Part shown: one piece after another, positions 15,836 through 24,409 of the stretch
Numbering within the stretch: position 1 is the stretch's first letter
How the letters are laid out: each line of letters starts with the position of its first letter
NCBI GenBank assembly: GCA_947456955.1
Contig: CANGTQ010000006.1
Coordinates: 62,001 to 126,000 of the forward strand
Direction of reading: 5' to 3'
Length of the DNA stretch: 64,000 bases
From: Flavobacteriaceae bacterium
Lineage (GTDB): Bacteria; Bacteroidota; Bacteroidia; Flavobacteriales; Flavobacteriaceae
Notes under the pieces: model-generated
The model's input: only the letters and a program-made list of their open reading frames with translations
The model's database searches: none
What the model was told of the DNA's origin: nothing
Translations under genes and position numbers: made by a program

Positions 15836-17613
15836 TATACTCTTTCAAATTCTAAAATGTAATTATTAATTTTATCCGTCAATTTCAATTTATCTTTAGT
15901 TATTTCTGAAATTGAATAGTTTATTTTGTTGCCAAGTAAATCAATTTCAACTTCATCTTTCATTGAATTGTAATTCCATTTACCCTTATTCAACTGTTCA
16001 TTTTCAAAGTACAATAATTCATTATCTGTCAAAGAGCCGTTTCTGAAAAAATACTCTATTTTATCAGGTGAGCCTTTTTGTCTCCAAAATGATTCTTCAA
16101 TTTTAGGTTTGTCGTTTACAGTATTTGTGGGGTTTGCTTGATTATACATTCCTTTTGCTTGCATCAATGCTTTTGCTTTTTCTTCTTGATACCAAGCATC
16201 GGCATAAATATTTGCAAGGTCTCTTTGATAGTCTGCAAGTTTATTTAGAAGTTCTTTATTGTTACGAAGTTCTACTTCCAATTTATCTTTTTCTGCGTCC
16301 AGCCTGATAGAGCCACTTAGTTTTGCTGCATCATTTGCAAGTCGCATATACTCATTTATTTCACGATTAAGCATATCAACCTTTTTGCTTTCATCAATAT
16401 AAATCTGATATTCAATAGCATCAAGTTTTTCATCATAAGGACCCCGCTTTGTTAAAAGTTTTACAACGACAGGAGCAGTTTCTAAGACGATGAATAATAG
16501 CGTTATTACCAAACTTGCCCACCAAATTGAATTTCCAAAAGATGAAATATTACCCAATGCTTCTAGACGAGCAGGTAAATCAGAACTTCTTTTATTTGCA
16601 TTTACCCAGTCAGACTTACGTTGCAAATATGTCTTATTCAAATTTTCTATTTGTTGGGTAATATTGTTTTTTGCTGATTCATATTTCGTTGAAACAGAAT
16701 TTGCAGATTGACTTAAAGTAGTTTCAACTGTATTTTGTTTTCCTTTCTGTTCCGATAATTCTGTATTTAGTTTTTGGATTTCTGTTTGAATATTTTTGTT
16801 TTCATTGATTTTTGCGACTGCTGTAGCATTGGGTAACCAAACTGAATAAGGAATCTTTTCAGTTATATTGGTTATCGGGTCAACCTTGGTTTTATATCTA
16901 GTCTCTTTGTATCTATTGGCATCAATTATCTTTTTGTTTGCAGTTATTGTTTGCTCCTTACTTTTAATATCAGATTCAAGCTTTGGGATATTTGTTTTTG
17001 CATCTTGATAAATTGGATTTCCAGCAAAAATCGCAGATTTATCCGCTTCTTCTTGTTTATTAATACCAGTTAATTGATTATTTAAATCTTCGATTCTTTT
17101 TGTTTCTTCAATATCAAATTTTGAATCTTCTGTTTTAACCGTGTTTTCAAGTTCTTTGTCTATTCTGTTTTGGAAAAGTCTTAATTCTATTGGTTTTGAA
17201 ACGGTCAAGGCTATAATCAATGCAATTATAAAACGGGGCGAAGCCATATAAATTTGATTCCAAAACAATCGGCTTTTTTCCGATTTAAGTTCTTCTTTTT
17301 TATTTGGGTCGGTTTCTCTTTTTATGTCTGTTTGAGTTGGTATTTTCTCTTTCCGAAGACTTAAAACAATATATCTATCAAGGTTAAATATTACTATTGC
17401 CCAGAACACACCAAAAAGTATAGATACAATTGCGTTCTCAAAAACAAATTGCATAGCATAAGCACCACTAAGCAACGCAAGACAAGCCGTTAAAAAAATG
17501 GTTGCACCAATTCCAGCAAACTTGTTCCATTCCGTAGGACAATCTTTTATTATCTCCTTGTCTGCTCCTGAACAGAGTATAAAGAAGTTCTGCAAACCGC
17601 TTGGCTTTCTCAT
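15835..17613 (-). CDS. DUF4407 membrane protein
   Basis: This is a 592 aa protein from MRKPSGLQNFFILCSGADKE. Two helices follow (KFAGIGATIFLTACLALLSG and FENAIVSILFGVFWAIVIF), then NLDRYIVLSLRK, another helix near residue 125 (FIIALIIALTVSKPIELRLF), a long periplasmic or cytoplasmic coiled coil (about 145-340), a fourth helix (SIWWASLVITLLFIVLETAP) and a charged C-terminal region. CPTEW-KFAGIG-T and NLDRYIV are DUF4407 hallmarks. The ATG at 17613 follows the kinase stop by 4 nt. An upstream ATG at 17649 would overlap the kinase by 32 bp and gives a less family-like start. It is probably the membrane output of the TerY-P module. Confidence 0.85.
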   Translation of the reverse strand: MRKPSGLQNFFILCSGADKEIIKDCPTEWNKFAGIGATIFLTACLALLSGAYAMQFVFENAIVSILFGVFWAIVIFNLDRYIVLSLRKEKIPTQTDIKRETDPNKKEELKSEKSRLFWNQIYMASPRFIIALIIALTVSKPIELRLFQNRIDKELENTVKTEDSKFDIEETKRIEDLNNQLTGINKQEEADKSAIFAGNPIYQDAKTNIPKLESDIKSKEQTITANKKIIDANRYKETRYKTKVDPITNITEKIPYSVWLPNATAVAKINENKNIQTEIQKLNTELSEQKGKQNTVETTLSQSANSVSTKYESAKNNITQQIENLNKTYLQRKSDWVNANKRSSDLPARLEALGNISSFGNSIWWASLVITLLFIVLETAPVVVKLLTKRGPYDEKLDAIEYQIYIDESKKVDMLNREINEYMRLANDAAKLSGSIRLDAEKDKLEVELRNNKELLNKLADYQRDLANIYADAWYQEEKAKALMQAKGMYNQANPTNTVNDKPKIEESFWRQKGSPDKIEYFFRNGSLTDNELLYFENEQLNKGKWNYNSMKDEVEIDLLGNKINYSISEITKDKLKLTDKINNYILEFERV

Positions 17614-17617
17614 ATTA

Positions 17618-19030
17618 TTATCTTGATATTTTTCTCCTAATGCTTTCATATATACTCGAAAGGTTTAATTCATTTTTGGGTTTATGCTGTGGTTTCAATG
17701 TTCTCAATTCATTACTTTGTTCCGTGTAAATTGGTCTAGGACTAATTAGTGAGTCGAAATTTATTGAAACATCAATTTTTGGCGAACTGATTTGTATCGG
17801 ATTCAAATTAACTCTGCTCGTAAATTCGGGCATTGATATTTTTAAAGTTTCGATAACAGGAGTAGGGAATGTTGAAATGTGAATTTGTTGTTCATCTATT
17901 CCAAACTTGTTTGTAGCACTAATTTTGTAATTGCGTTCTGAATTTGGTTTTACTGTAATGGAGTCACTTTCCTTTACTATGCCTATGCCTTCATTTATTA
18001 CTATCTCGTCAGCTCCTTCTACTTTCCAACTTAAAGTGACTTCAACGCCAGAAATTATATTTTCTCTGTCAGTTATGAAGTAAACTATTTTTGGTTTAGC
18101 AGTTAAATTATTGAGCCAATCTGTAGTGTTTGGTCTTATTGCGGGATTTGTTGTTCCTTGGTCAAAACAGCGTAAAAATAATTTTTGAACACGGTCAGGC
18201 AGATTTTTGAAATTGTAATGTGGAATTGCAATAACTTCAAAATAATTAGACTTAGAACCAAAAGGAAATAAACCTGCTTGAATCTTTTGTTCAGGTGTAT
18301 TTAAATTTTCGTAAGGTGCTTTTGTAGTTCCAATGAAAGGGTGTATACCACAAAGAATTTCATAAAATATGACACCAATAATAAATAAGTCCCACGAAAG
18401 TTCTTTATGCTCAATTATGGTTTCAGGTGGATTGTATTTTGGCGTATTCATTTTTGATTGAAAACGAATTTGACCACCATCTGAAATTTGACAAGAATCT
18501 AAATCAAGTATAGAAACTAAACCATTTGATTTTACCCTTATATTTTCTGGTTTCAAGTCTCCAATAACATAATGACCTGTGGCGTGTAGAGCATTTACCG
18601 CTTTAGCAATGTTGCTGCACAAGATTAGTCGAAGAATCATTGAATCAGAATTGTCTCTATAGAACTTTTGCCATTCTGAACCTAATTCGGGTTTGAGCTT
18701 TACTCTGCATAATTCTTCTAAATCAATGCCTTCTGCTTTTGGCATTATGAAGCCAACAAAATCGTTATTGTCTAAAAGTATCTGTTGAGGCCAAATAAGA
18801 AAATTATGACCGTTTCCATCTTGAATATTTGCAGGTGGATTATCCACCATATATCTTACTTTATAACGCCTTTCATTTGTTCTCTTGTCAGGATATAATA
18901 TTTTGGCAACTGAATTTCGATAATTAGCTGGGCTTAAAATTTCATATACCGCACCTTCTCCACCTTCACCGAGTGGATTGTCGGCAACAGACAAAGTTGC
19001 TCCATTCTGTAAAGTGAAGTTCTTAGGCAT
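17618..19030 (-). CDS. protein kinase of a TerY-P triad
   Basis: This is a 470 aa protein. Residues 1-300 are a Ser/Thr-type kinase domain: glycine loop LGEGGEGAVYE (20-30), VAKILY with the ATP-binding lysine, GDLKPENI in the catalytic loop (near 153, with Ile-Gly in place of His-Arg), and DLDSCQ in place of DFG. Then come NTPKYNPPE and WDLFIIGVIFYEILCGIHPF. The C-terminal part contains an Ig-like segment (SGVEVTLSWKVEGADEIVIN). Kinase + PP2C + vWA is the TerY-P triad, a predicted phosphorylation-based signalling unit tied to stress or phage response. It overlaps the PP2C gene by 8 bp (ATGCCTAA). Confidence 0.85.
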   Translation of the reverse strand: MPKNFTLQNGATLSVADNPLGEGGEGAVYEILSPANYRNSVAKILYPDKRTNERRYKVRYMVDNPPANIQDGNGHNFLIWPQQILLDNNDFVGFIMPKAEGIDLEELCRVKLKPELGSEWQKFYRDNSDSMILRLILCSNIAKAVNALHATGHYVIGDLKPENIRVKSNGLVSILDLDSCQISDGGQIRFQSKMNTPKYNPPETIIEHKELSWDLFIIGVIFYEILCGIHPFIGTTKAPYENLNTPEQKIQAGLFPFGSKSNYFEVIAIPHYNFKNLPDRVQKLFLRCFDQGTTNPAIRPNTTDWLNNLTAKPKIVYFITDRENIISGVEVTLSWKVEGADEIVINEGIGIVKESDSITVKPNSERNYKISATNKFGIDEQQIHISTFPTPVIETLKISMPEFTSRVNLNPIQISSPKIDVSINFDSLISPRPIYTEQSNELRTLKPQHKPKNELNLSSIYESIRRKISR

Positions 19031-19874
19031 TGCTTACGTTGTTTATTAAAGTTCCAAGAATTAAAGTTTTATCATCAATCTCCGATTCGAATTTACTGTT
19101 CCCGTTATGGAGAAATTTTAACCATAAGTCATCAATTTCTTCTGTCGATTTTCCGCTCAATACAAGTTCTCTTAAAATGGCTATGTTAGGGTTGAAAAAT
19201 TTCGGATACGGATTGTTTAATTTTTCGTAAAGTTGGGTTTCTTCATTAAACCGATTCAGTTCAAAAGTTGCAGATTCACAACCGTCAGACATTAAAGTGA
19301 ACGACTGAATTTGGTTGTTAACTTTTGTTGTTCTGATAAATTCATTTGGGCTTTCCCAAATGTCTGATGTGATAAAAATTGTTTGATTTGCTTCTTCTCC
19401 TTTAAAAGGTTCTAAAACTGAATGCCAAGTATTTTCATTGTCTTGATAACCTGCTCTTCCGTCACCAATATGACTACATATAAGACCAGACTTACTAAAC
19501 ACAACAATTATAGATGTAGCGGCTAAAGATTTGATTGGTAAATCATTTTCCAAAGAATACTCTTCAAACTTCTTGTAAAGTAATTTGTAAAACTCTATGA
19601 AGAAGGTATCAACTTCTATTTGCTCTTTCTGAACTAAATCTTGAAAAGAAGTTTCTGAAAATTTCTCATTAAGCAATTCGATACCCTTTTCAACAACGAT
19701 TTTGGAACCTAAATCTGAATGGCTGGCGGAGCCAGCCCCGTCAGAAACAATTGCTATTCCATAATCCATTTCTAGATTGAAAAATACTGCGTTTGAATCT
19801 TGACACGGTAAATTATCTTCAATATGTCTTCCGCCAATTGAACTTCCCTTAGCGATTACCCAGTTGCCATACAT
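19023..19874 (-). CDS. PP2C-type protein phosphatase of a TerY-P triad
   Basis: This is a 283 aa protein from MYGNWVIAKGSSIGGRHIED. PP2C motifs: GxxHIEDNLPCQDSNAV (first metal Asp), YGIAIVSDGAGSASHSDLGS (second metal Asp-Gly), AATSIIVVFSKSGLICSHIGDGRAGY and FTLMSDGCE toward the end. It should remove phosphates placed by the neighbouring kinase. The ATG at 19874 follows the TerY stop by 4 nt, the same spacing as elsewhere in this operon; an in-frame ATG at 19946 would overlap terY by 68 bp. It overlaps the kinase start by 8 bp, so stoichiometric expression is likely. Confidence 0.87.
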   Translation of the reverse strand: MYGNWVIAKGSSIGGRHIEDNLPCQDSNAVFFNLEMDYGIAIVSDGAGSASHSDLGSKIVVEKGIELLNEKFSETSFQDLVQKEQIEVDTFFIEFYKLLYKKFEEYSLENDLPIKSLAATSIIVVFSKSGLICSHIGDGRAGYQDNENTWHSVLEPFKGEEANQTIFITSDIWESPNEFIRTTKVNNQIQSFTLMSDGCESATFELNRFNEETQLYEKLNNPYPKFFNPNIAILRELVLSGKSTEEIDDLWLKFLHNGNSKFESEIDDKTLILGTLINNVSNA

Positions 19875-19878
19875 AAAA

Positions 19879-20595
19879 TTATATTGGTGTTTGTGTAAAG
19901 TCTCCGCCACCCCAACCAGTTCGAGTGAAGTCTTGAACAGAGTCAAATTTTACAACTTCACCTTCGGTAGATTGACTAACTTTATCAAGGCTATTACTTA
20001 ACCATTTGAAAACATCATCAAATCTTTGCCAGTCAATTGGTAGTGGTGGAAATTCAGGAGTTGATATTTTACCTAAAAAGTTGGGGTCAGCACCTTCAAC
20101 ACCCATTGGTAAAAAAGCAAAGTGCTTTCCTTTATGACCAATTTTAATTTCATTAGCCAATCCATCAATGTCTTGCCCTGGGTCTGGGTAGCCGTCTGTC
20201 ATCAATACTATCCAAGGTCTAAAAAATCCAATGCCGTTATTTCTATACCATTGTTTTCTGTCTTCAACTTTTTTAATTGCAGCTCTTACACCGTCAACCA
20301 ATTTTGTAGAACCTGCAATTTTCAAAGGAAATTTGTCAGTAGTTTCCATACTGTCAACTAAGGCAGGCTCTTGAACACATTCAATTGTTGAGTTGAAAGT
20401 GATAATCGAAACTTCAACAGAAAATCTTGTCGAATTTTTAGATTTTAGAAAATCCCCAAACCCAAGAAGTCCTTTGTTTAATTCGTCAATTGGGCCACCT
20501 TCCATTGAGTACGAAGTATCTAATACTAGTACACAAAGACATCTTGTATCAAAATTTTCGGGTGTTTCGCCTTGAAACGGTGTAATGTTGCTCAT
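19879..20595 (-). CDS. TerY-like vWA-domain protein
   Basis: This is a 238 aa von Willebrand factor A protein. The MIDAS metal site is intact: VLDTSYSMEG (Asp26, Ser28, Ser30), a Thr in AGSTKLVDG, and VLMTDGYPD. This match to TerY of tellurite-resistance-associated systems, next to PP2C and kinase genes, defines a TerY-P triad. The vWA protein probably assembles metal-dependent complexes. It is the first gene of a six-gene run (TerY, PP2C, kinase, DUF4407, DUF4236, small membrane protein) with overlaps or gaps of at most 4 nt. The promoter probably lies in the repeat at 20869-21006. Confidence 0.88.
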   Translation of the reverse strand: MSNITPFQGETPENFDTRCLCVLVLDTSYSMEGGPIDELNKGLLGFGDFLKSKNSTRFSVEVSIITFNSTIECVQEPALVDSMETTDKFPLKIAGSTKLVDGVRAAIKKVEDRKQWYRNNGIGFFRPWIVLMTDGYPDPGQDIDGLANEIKIGHKGKHFAFLPMGVEGADPNFLGKISTPEFPPLPIDWQRFDDVFKWLSNSLDKVSQSTEGEVVKFDSVQDFTRTGWGGGDFTQTPI

Positions 20596-20612
20596 ATTTA
20601 TTATTTATTTGG

Positions 20613-20906
20613 TTACTTATTCATTTTTGGTGCGTTGGCAAAAAATGGCTCTTTTGGTTTTGCGAAGGGTCGGCTTGTGTGTCGGGCAAAACCAAATGTG
20701 CCATTTGTGCGGCTGGCTAAAATTGTTTTTAAAAAATGTGCGTTGGAAAAAAATAAAAATACAGAAGCGTTGGCTTTTGGGTCGGCTGTCTGATGGTTCA
20801 TTTGTCCCGTTACTTTATGTTTATTTCTCTCGTTCATTCTTGCTATGTCGTCTTTTAGGCTTGCAGGTAACTCGTTAATACCCGAAACAATCTTTCGCAA
20901 AGCCAC
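20613..20906 (-). other. leader-type reading frame from the duplicated promoter module
   Basis: A GTG at 20906 opens MALRKIVSGINELPASLKDD and runs 97 codons to 18 nt before terY. The first 13 residues are encoded identically in the second module copy (24217-24354), where the frame stops after four more codons. The last 40 codons overlap a boundary-type repeat and look non-coding. It may act as a translated leader or be the start of a gene destroyed by recombination. I do not claim a functional protein. Confidence 0.3.
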
Positions 20907-21006
20907 CCAAAATGAGTTGTATATACGAATATTTTTTTCGCCTTATTCTTTTCAAATATAAAAATTAATTCTTACAAATTAGTATTCTATTTTACTCAAC
21001 TTTTTT
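20869..21006 (-). repeat. duplicated promoter + leader module, copy 1
   Basis: About 138 bp, nearly identical to 24217-24354. On the minus strand it contains a TATATTTG -7 box (20953-20960), then CAACTCATTTTGGGTGGC and GGGTATTAACGAGTT, whose outer arms AACTCAT and ACGAGTT form an imperfect inverted repeat. It lies upstream of the TerY-P operon. It ends within the 504 bp gene-poor stretch 20596-21099, whose other half is boundary-repeat-like DNA. Confidence 0.75.
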
Positions 21007-21099
21007 ACTTACAAACAGATAAACTGATATAGTTATCTGTATTTATTTAATTATAAAGTTTGTATTTCAATAAATAAATTGCCTCTCTAATCTTGAATA

Positions 21100-21561
21100 T
21101 CATTTCCTTAATTTTATTTCAATTTTAAAAATTCTTGCATTTGGTATATTTTTTTCACTTAGGTATTGATAATCATGTAAATTCAATGGCACACCTTTAT
21201 ACTTATAAAAACGTCCAATAACTTTTATTTTTTTGCCATCGATTTCTCTATTTGAATTATTAGTAAATTCATTAATCTGCATGCTTTCTAGCCAAATTGG
21301 CTCATTTGTATCTTCTATATACCATTTAGGGCATAGACATAAATTGTATCTATATTGTATTACGATAGTGTCAATATTTTGCTCAAAGTAATTGGATAAA
21401 TAATGCAAATTGTTATGTTGACCATTTATTTCTTTTTTACCGGCTTGATCTGATTCAATATCATTTTCATTTTTTTGATTATTGCAAGAAGTCAAAAACA
21501 ATCCAATTAAAGTAAGAAAGGTATATGAAATAAGAATTATTCTATAAATATTTTGTTTCAT
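21100..21561 (-). CDS. hypothetical lipoprotein
   Basis: This is a 153 aa protein with a lipoprotein signal (hydrophobic stretch ending GLFLTSC, then NNQKNEND). The mature region is about 130 aa, with a LCLCPKWY cysteine pair and a short OB- or beta-type domain (IDGKKIKVIGRFYKYKGVPL). The KIKVIGRFY...KG.P segment resembles small beta-barrel binding proteins, but I cannot name a family. It sits between the promoter module copy 1 and a boundary repeat. No partner gene is evident. Confidence 0.6.
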   Translation of the reverse strand: MKQNIYRIILISYTFLTLIGLFLTSCNNQKNENDIESDQAGKKEINGQHNNLHYLSNYFEQNIDTIVIQYRYNLCLCPKWYIEDTNEPIWLESMQINEFTNNSNREIDGKKIKVIGRFYKYKGVPLNLHDYQYLSEKNIPNARIFKIEIKLRK

Positions 21562-21574
21562 TTTTTAATGTTTT

Positions 21575-21650
21575 ATTATTAAATCCATGCAATAAGCTGC
21601 CATGGAAGCATTGAACCCGCCATTTTGCCAAACTGCTATTATGTGATGTT
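21575..21650. repeat. short cassette-boundary-like repeat
   Basis: It contains CCATGCAATAAGCTGCCATG on the left and GCCATTTTGCCAAACTGCTA then TTATG on the right, with TTGAACCCGCC inside. The right edge GCTATTATG mirrors GCTGTTATG of better copies. It separates the lipoprotein from the NERD-helicase gene. Confidence 0.45.
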
Positions 21651-21651
21651 T

Positions 21652-23481
21652 TTATTTGTGTTCATATTTCGTTTCAATTTCCGCTTTAAAAAAGTCATCA
21701 TATTTTCTGTTTCCTAAATTGAATATTATCAAATTTTTTCTTGCTCTTGTTAGTCCAGTGTAGATTAGTTCGGCATTTGCAAATTCCTTTTCGTCTTCTT
21801 CCTTCTCGATAAATAAAAACAGTGTGTCGATTTCCCAACCTTTAAAACTGTGAATAGTCGAAAGTTTAACCGTTCCAGTTTTCATATAAAAGTGGTTCTT
21901 TCTTAATCGTCTAATTTCTTCAATTTTAGTGTTATTGTCTTTGTGTTCTAAATATTCTTCATGACTTTCAAATGCTATCGCTGTCTTTTCGTGTTTGATT
22001 GTTCGGATTGAAAAATCAATTGCTCTTAAAATCTCAACTTTTGAACATAAAATTCCAGCGTCAGATGAATGGATTTGATTTCGTTCTAAAACGTTGTAAA
22101 CTTTTTCAAATAATAAGTCAGGTGTAAACGAATGAAAATAATGGTATTCAATTATTCTTTTTTCAAAGTCAAGTTGGGACATTACTTTTAATTCGTCTGC
22201 GCCATATTTAAGTCCAAATATCGTTTTTTGAAATTTCATTGCAATGTTTCCAATGTTACTTGCAAAACGATGCGACACATTTAATGATTTATTCCAAACA
22301 CCAGCAACTGTTCTAACAATTGGTTCATTGTTTTCGTCAAGTTCTCTTTCGTAGATATTTTGTTTTTCGTCACCAAAAACGACAAATTCTGTTTCTGAAT
22401 GAGTGAAGTAAGTCGTAATAATATCTATCCAAGATTGCATATAATCTTGAATTTCATCAATTAGAACTGCATCATACTTTTTTATGCTGTCTTTTGCACT
22501 TTCAAAGAAAGTAGTGTCTTGCCAAGAGCCAAGATTTTGAATTTCTAAATTGTAATTGTTTGCTTGTGTTTTGAAAAATTGATGATAATTTGTGATATAA
22601 AAATTATTCCAGTTAAATTCTTCTCTAACGTCACTAATTCTATCGTGGATATAATTTTTTAGCGATAGGTTATAGGTTAAAACTAAAATTTGGTCGTCAG
22701 TTCGTTTATAAGCATTTACTGCACGTTTTGCTAAAACCAAAGTTTTTCCACTTCCTGCAACTCCTTTTATTTTTCTTCTTGGTCTTATTTCACTTCTGAT
22801 TAATTCTTGCTGTTCTTTAGAGTAAATTATATTTATTCCTTCTTCAATTTGATGAATTGGTGGTTTTAAATATCGTTGAAAGCTGTTGTAAAGTGTTTCA
22901 TCAAAATAATATGAAGTTTTATTTAGCCAAAACCTTGTTAGAAGTGAATTTAGTTTGTCTTTGGTAAGTGAGTTATAACCTAATAAACCAAAATAACTCA
23001 CAAATTTTTTATAAGGTTCATCTTCTTGTTTGTTAAAACCGTCAAGTAAAAAACTTGTTAAATTTTGCTCTGTTGCTTTGTGAAAATAAACAGCACAATT
23101 TACGGTTGCCCAATGATTTCTACTTTTAATACTTTTCTTGAAAAGCTCCTCTAAATGTAGATGAAATAAGTTTGATTTATAATTCTCTACTTGATTTAGT
23201 GGTGATTTAATTGGCGTGTTGTCTTTTTGTAATCGCCATTTTGTTTTTTCATCAACGTAATAGTGATTTAAGTTCCAGTCCTTAACTTCAATAAGTAAAA
23301 CCCCACTTCCTTTTCGCATTATTGCAAAGTCAGGATTGTCGCCATTAAGATATGGTTGATAGTAAATTTCGTAGGTGTCGTCAAGATTGCCCAACAAGAA
23401 ATTCAGTAAAGTCCATTCTCCTTCTGTCGGTTGAACTTTCTGCCTTTTTATAACTTCAATTGTCGGACTTAATATTGCCAT
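21652..23481 (-). CDS. NERD nuclease-like domain + UvrD/Rep-type (SF1) helicase
   Basis: This is a 609 aa protein. The N-terminal NERD domain shows NPDFAIMRKGSGVLLIEVKDWN, with the D...E-x-K pattern of PD-(D/E)xK nucleases. An SF1 helicase core follows: GVAGSGKT (Walker A, near residue 240), LVLTYNLSLKNY (Ia), VLIDEIQDY (II), VFGDEKQNIYERE (III), SHRFASN (IV), TIHSFKGWEIDTLFL (V) and YTGLTRARKNL (VI). All motifs are intact. NERD-UvrD proteins recur in defence and mobile islands and may process invading or damaged DNA. It stands alone between two boundary repeats. Confidence 0.88.
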   Translation of the reverse strand: MAILSPTIEVIKRQKVQPTEGEWTLLNFLLGNLDDTYEIYYQPYLNGDNPDFAIMRKGSGVLLIEVKDWNLNHYYVDEKTKWRLQKDNTPIKSPLNQVENYKSNLFHLHLEELFKKSIKSRNHWATVNCAVYFHKATEQNLTSFLLDGFNKQEDEPYKKFVSYFGLLGYNSLTKDKLNSLLTRFWLNKTSYYFDETLYNSFQRYLKPPIHQIEEGINIIYSKEQQELIRSEIRPRRKIKGVAGSGKTLVLAKRAVNAYKRTDDQILVLTYNLSLKNYIHDRISDVREEFNWNNFYITNYHQFFKTQANNYNLEIQNLGSWQDTTFFESAKDSIKKYDAVLIDEIQDYMQSWIDIITTYFTHSETEFVVFGDEKQNIYERELDENNEPIVRTVAGVWNKSLNVSHRFASNIGNIAMKFQKTIFGLKYGADELKVMSQLDFEKRIIEYHYFHSFTPDLLFEKVYNVLERNQIHSSDAGILCSKVEILRAIDFSIRTIKHEKTAIAFESHEEYLEHKDNNTKIEEIRRLRKNHFYMKTGTVKLSTIHSFKGWEIDTLFLFIEKEEDEKEFANAELIYTGLTRARKNLIIFNLGNRKYDDFFKAEIETKYEHK

Positions 23482-23516
23482 AGTTCTAGTTAGTTGTCGG
23501 GTTTTCTAAAATATTA

Positions 23517-23648
23517 CACAACGTTTTGCAGCTACCCGAAGGGCGGGTCTTTTACCACAGATGTTCATTTGGAGAACTGAACTTTCGGCTACCACAAAAC
23601 TGTCAGCGAAGCACGAAACCCCGCCTTTTGGGTAGCTGCTGTTATATG
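23517..23648. repeat. cassette-boundary-like palindromic repeat, best copy
   Basis: GCAGCTACCC (23528-23537) is a perfect inverted match to GGGTAGCTGC (23630-23639). An inner GGCGGG faces CCCGCC. The edges are CACAACG and GCTGTTATAT. The middle carries AGATGTTCATTTGGAGAACT, CGGCTACCACAAAAC and GCGAAGCACGAAACC, shared with the copies at 14091, 15094 and 11351. The arm sequence differs from copy to copy while the pairing is kept. Confidence 0.75.
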
Positions 23649-23668
23649 GCGTTTTAATTCTATTAAGT

Positions 23669-24160
23669 TCATTTCCTTTCATAATTATAATCAATTAGAT
23701 GGAAGTTGCTTGTAAACAGAGTATGACTAATTTTCATTTCGCCTAGACTCCATTCTGAAGCCAACTGAACTTCTTTATTAAAATTTGGGTTAGAGCGATA
23801 GTCTATACTAATTGTGGGTTTGCCATATTTTACAATTAGCCATTCCTCTATTAGCTTATATTGGGTAAAGGAGAGAGCATTTAATGATTCACTATTTGAT
23901 AAATCATACGCGCCTCTTATAAACTTTTTGTCCTTAAAAGTAAATATTACATATGTGTTAATACCTTCAAGTTTGTCTGTATATACTATAGAAATAGAAC
24001 TATCCATTTCTCTAGTAAATTCATTTATTGGAATTCCTTCTTTGGATTTAACACTTTGTATATTATCTCCAAATTTTGTTTTTCTAAAATTTTGAGATAA
24101 CACATCCGAACAAACAACTAGTGTAAATATAATTAGGAATAATACTTTCAATATTTTCAT
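23669..24160 (-). CDS. hypothetical secreted protein
   Basis: This is a 163 aa protein from MKILKVLFLIIFTLVVCSDV, a signal peptide probably cleaved after LSQ. The mature domain starts NFRKTKFGDNIQSVKSKEG, a pattern seen in Bacteroidetes periplasmic proteins, where xxxWG-x-s-x-e-x-v-k begins a small repeat. It then has TYVIFTFKDKKFIRGAYDLS and EEWLIVKYGKP. This looks like an alpha/beta domain that senses or binds, with no catalytic motif. A longer frame starting at 24238 runs through the promoter module and is not preferred. Function unknown. Confidence 0.65.
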   Translation of the reverse strand: MKILKVLFLIIFTLVVCSDVLSQNFRKTKFGDNIQSVKSKEGIPINEFTREMDSSISIVYTDKLEGINTYVIFTFKDKKFIRGAYDLSNSESLNALSFTQYKLIEEWLIVKYGKPTISIDYRSNPNFNKEVQLASEWSLGEMKISHTLFTSNFHLIDYNYERK

Positions 24161-24216
24161 GATTCTTATTTTTTGTCTACCTATCTCAGTGCTTGGCACT
24201 TTTTTAAATGTCATAT

Positions 24217-24354
24217 AACTCGTTAATACCCGAAACAATCTTTCGCAAAGCCACCCAAAATGAGTTGTATATACGAATGTTTGTTTCGCTTTATTCTTTC
24301 CAAATATAAAAATTATTTCTTACAAAATAGTATTATATTTTGTTCAACCTTTTG
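24217..24354 (-). repeat. duplicated promoter + leader module, copy 2
   Basis: Second copy of the module at 20869-21006, in the same orientation. The TATATTTG -7 box is at 24301-24308. The leader frame GTG GCT TTG CGA ... is preserved for 13 codons, then diverges and stops. It lies 57 bp upstream of the secreted protein at 23669-24160 and could drive it. The two copies delimit 3.3 kb. Confidence 0.75.
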
Positions 24355-24409
24355 ACTATATAGCAATTAACTTTACAGCTGTTTTTTTATTATAGCACCC
24401 AATTACTAA

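Noticed and set aside
20585..20878. 97 aa plus-strand frame
   Set aside because: It overlaps repeat DNA and the leader on the opposite strand; composition is not coding-like.
6195..23648. Canonical class 1 or chromosomal integron
   Set aside because: No integrase gene in the window, boundary edges such as GTTATGC and GTTGTGT do not fit GTTRRRY, and several units hold two to six genes. I keep only the neutral term cassette-boundary-like repeat.
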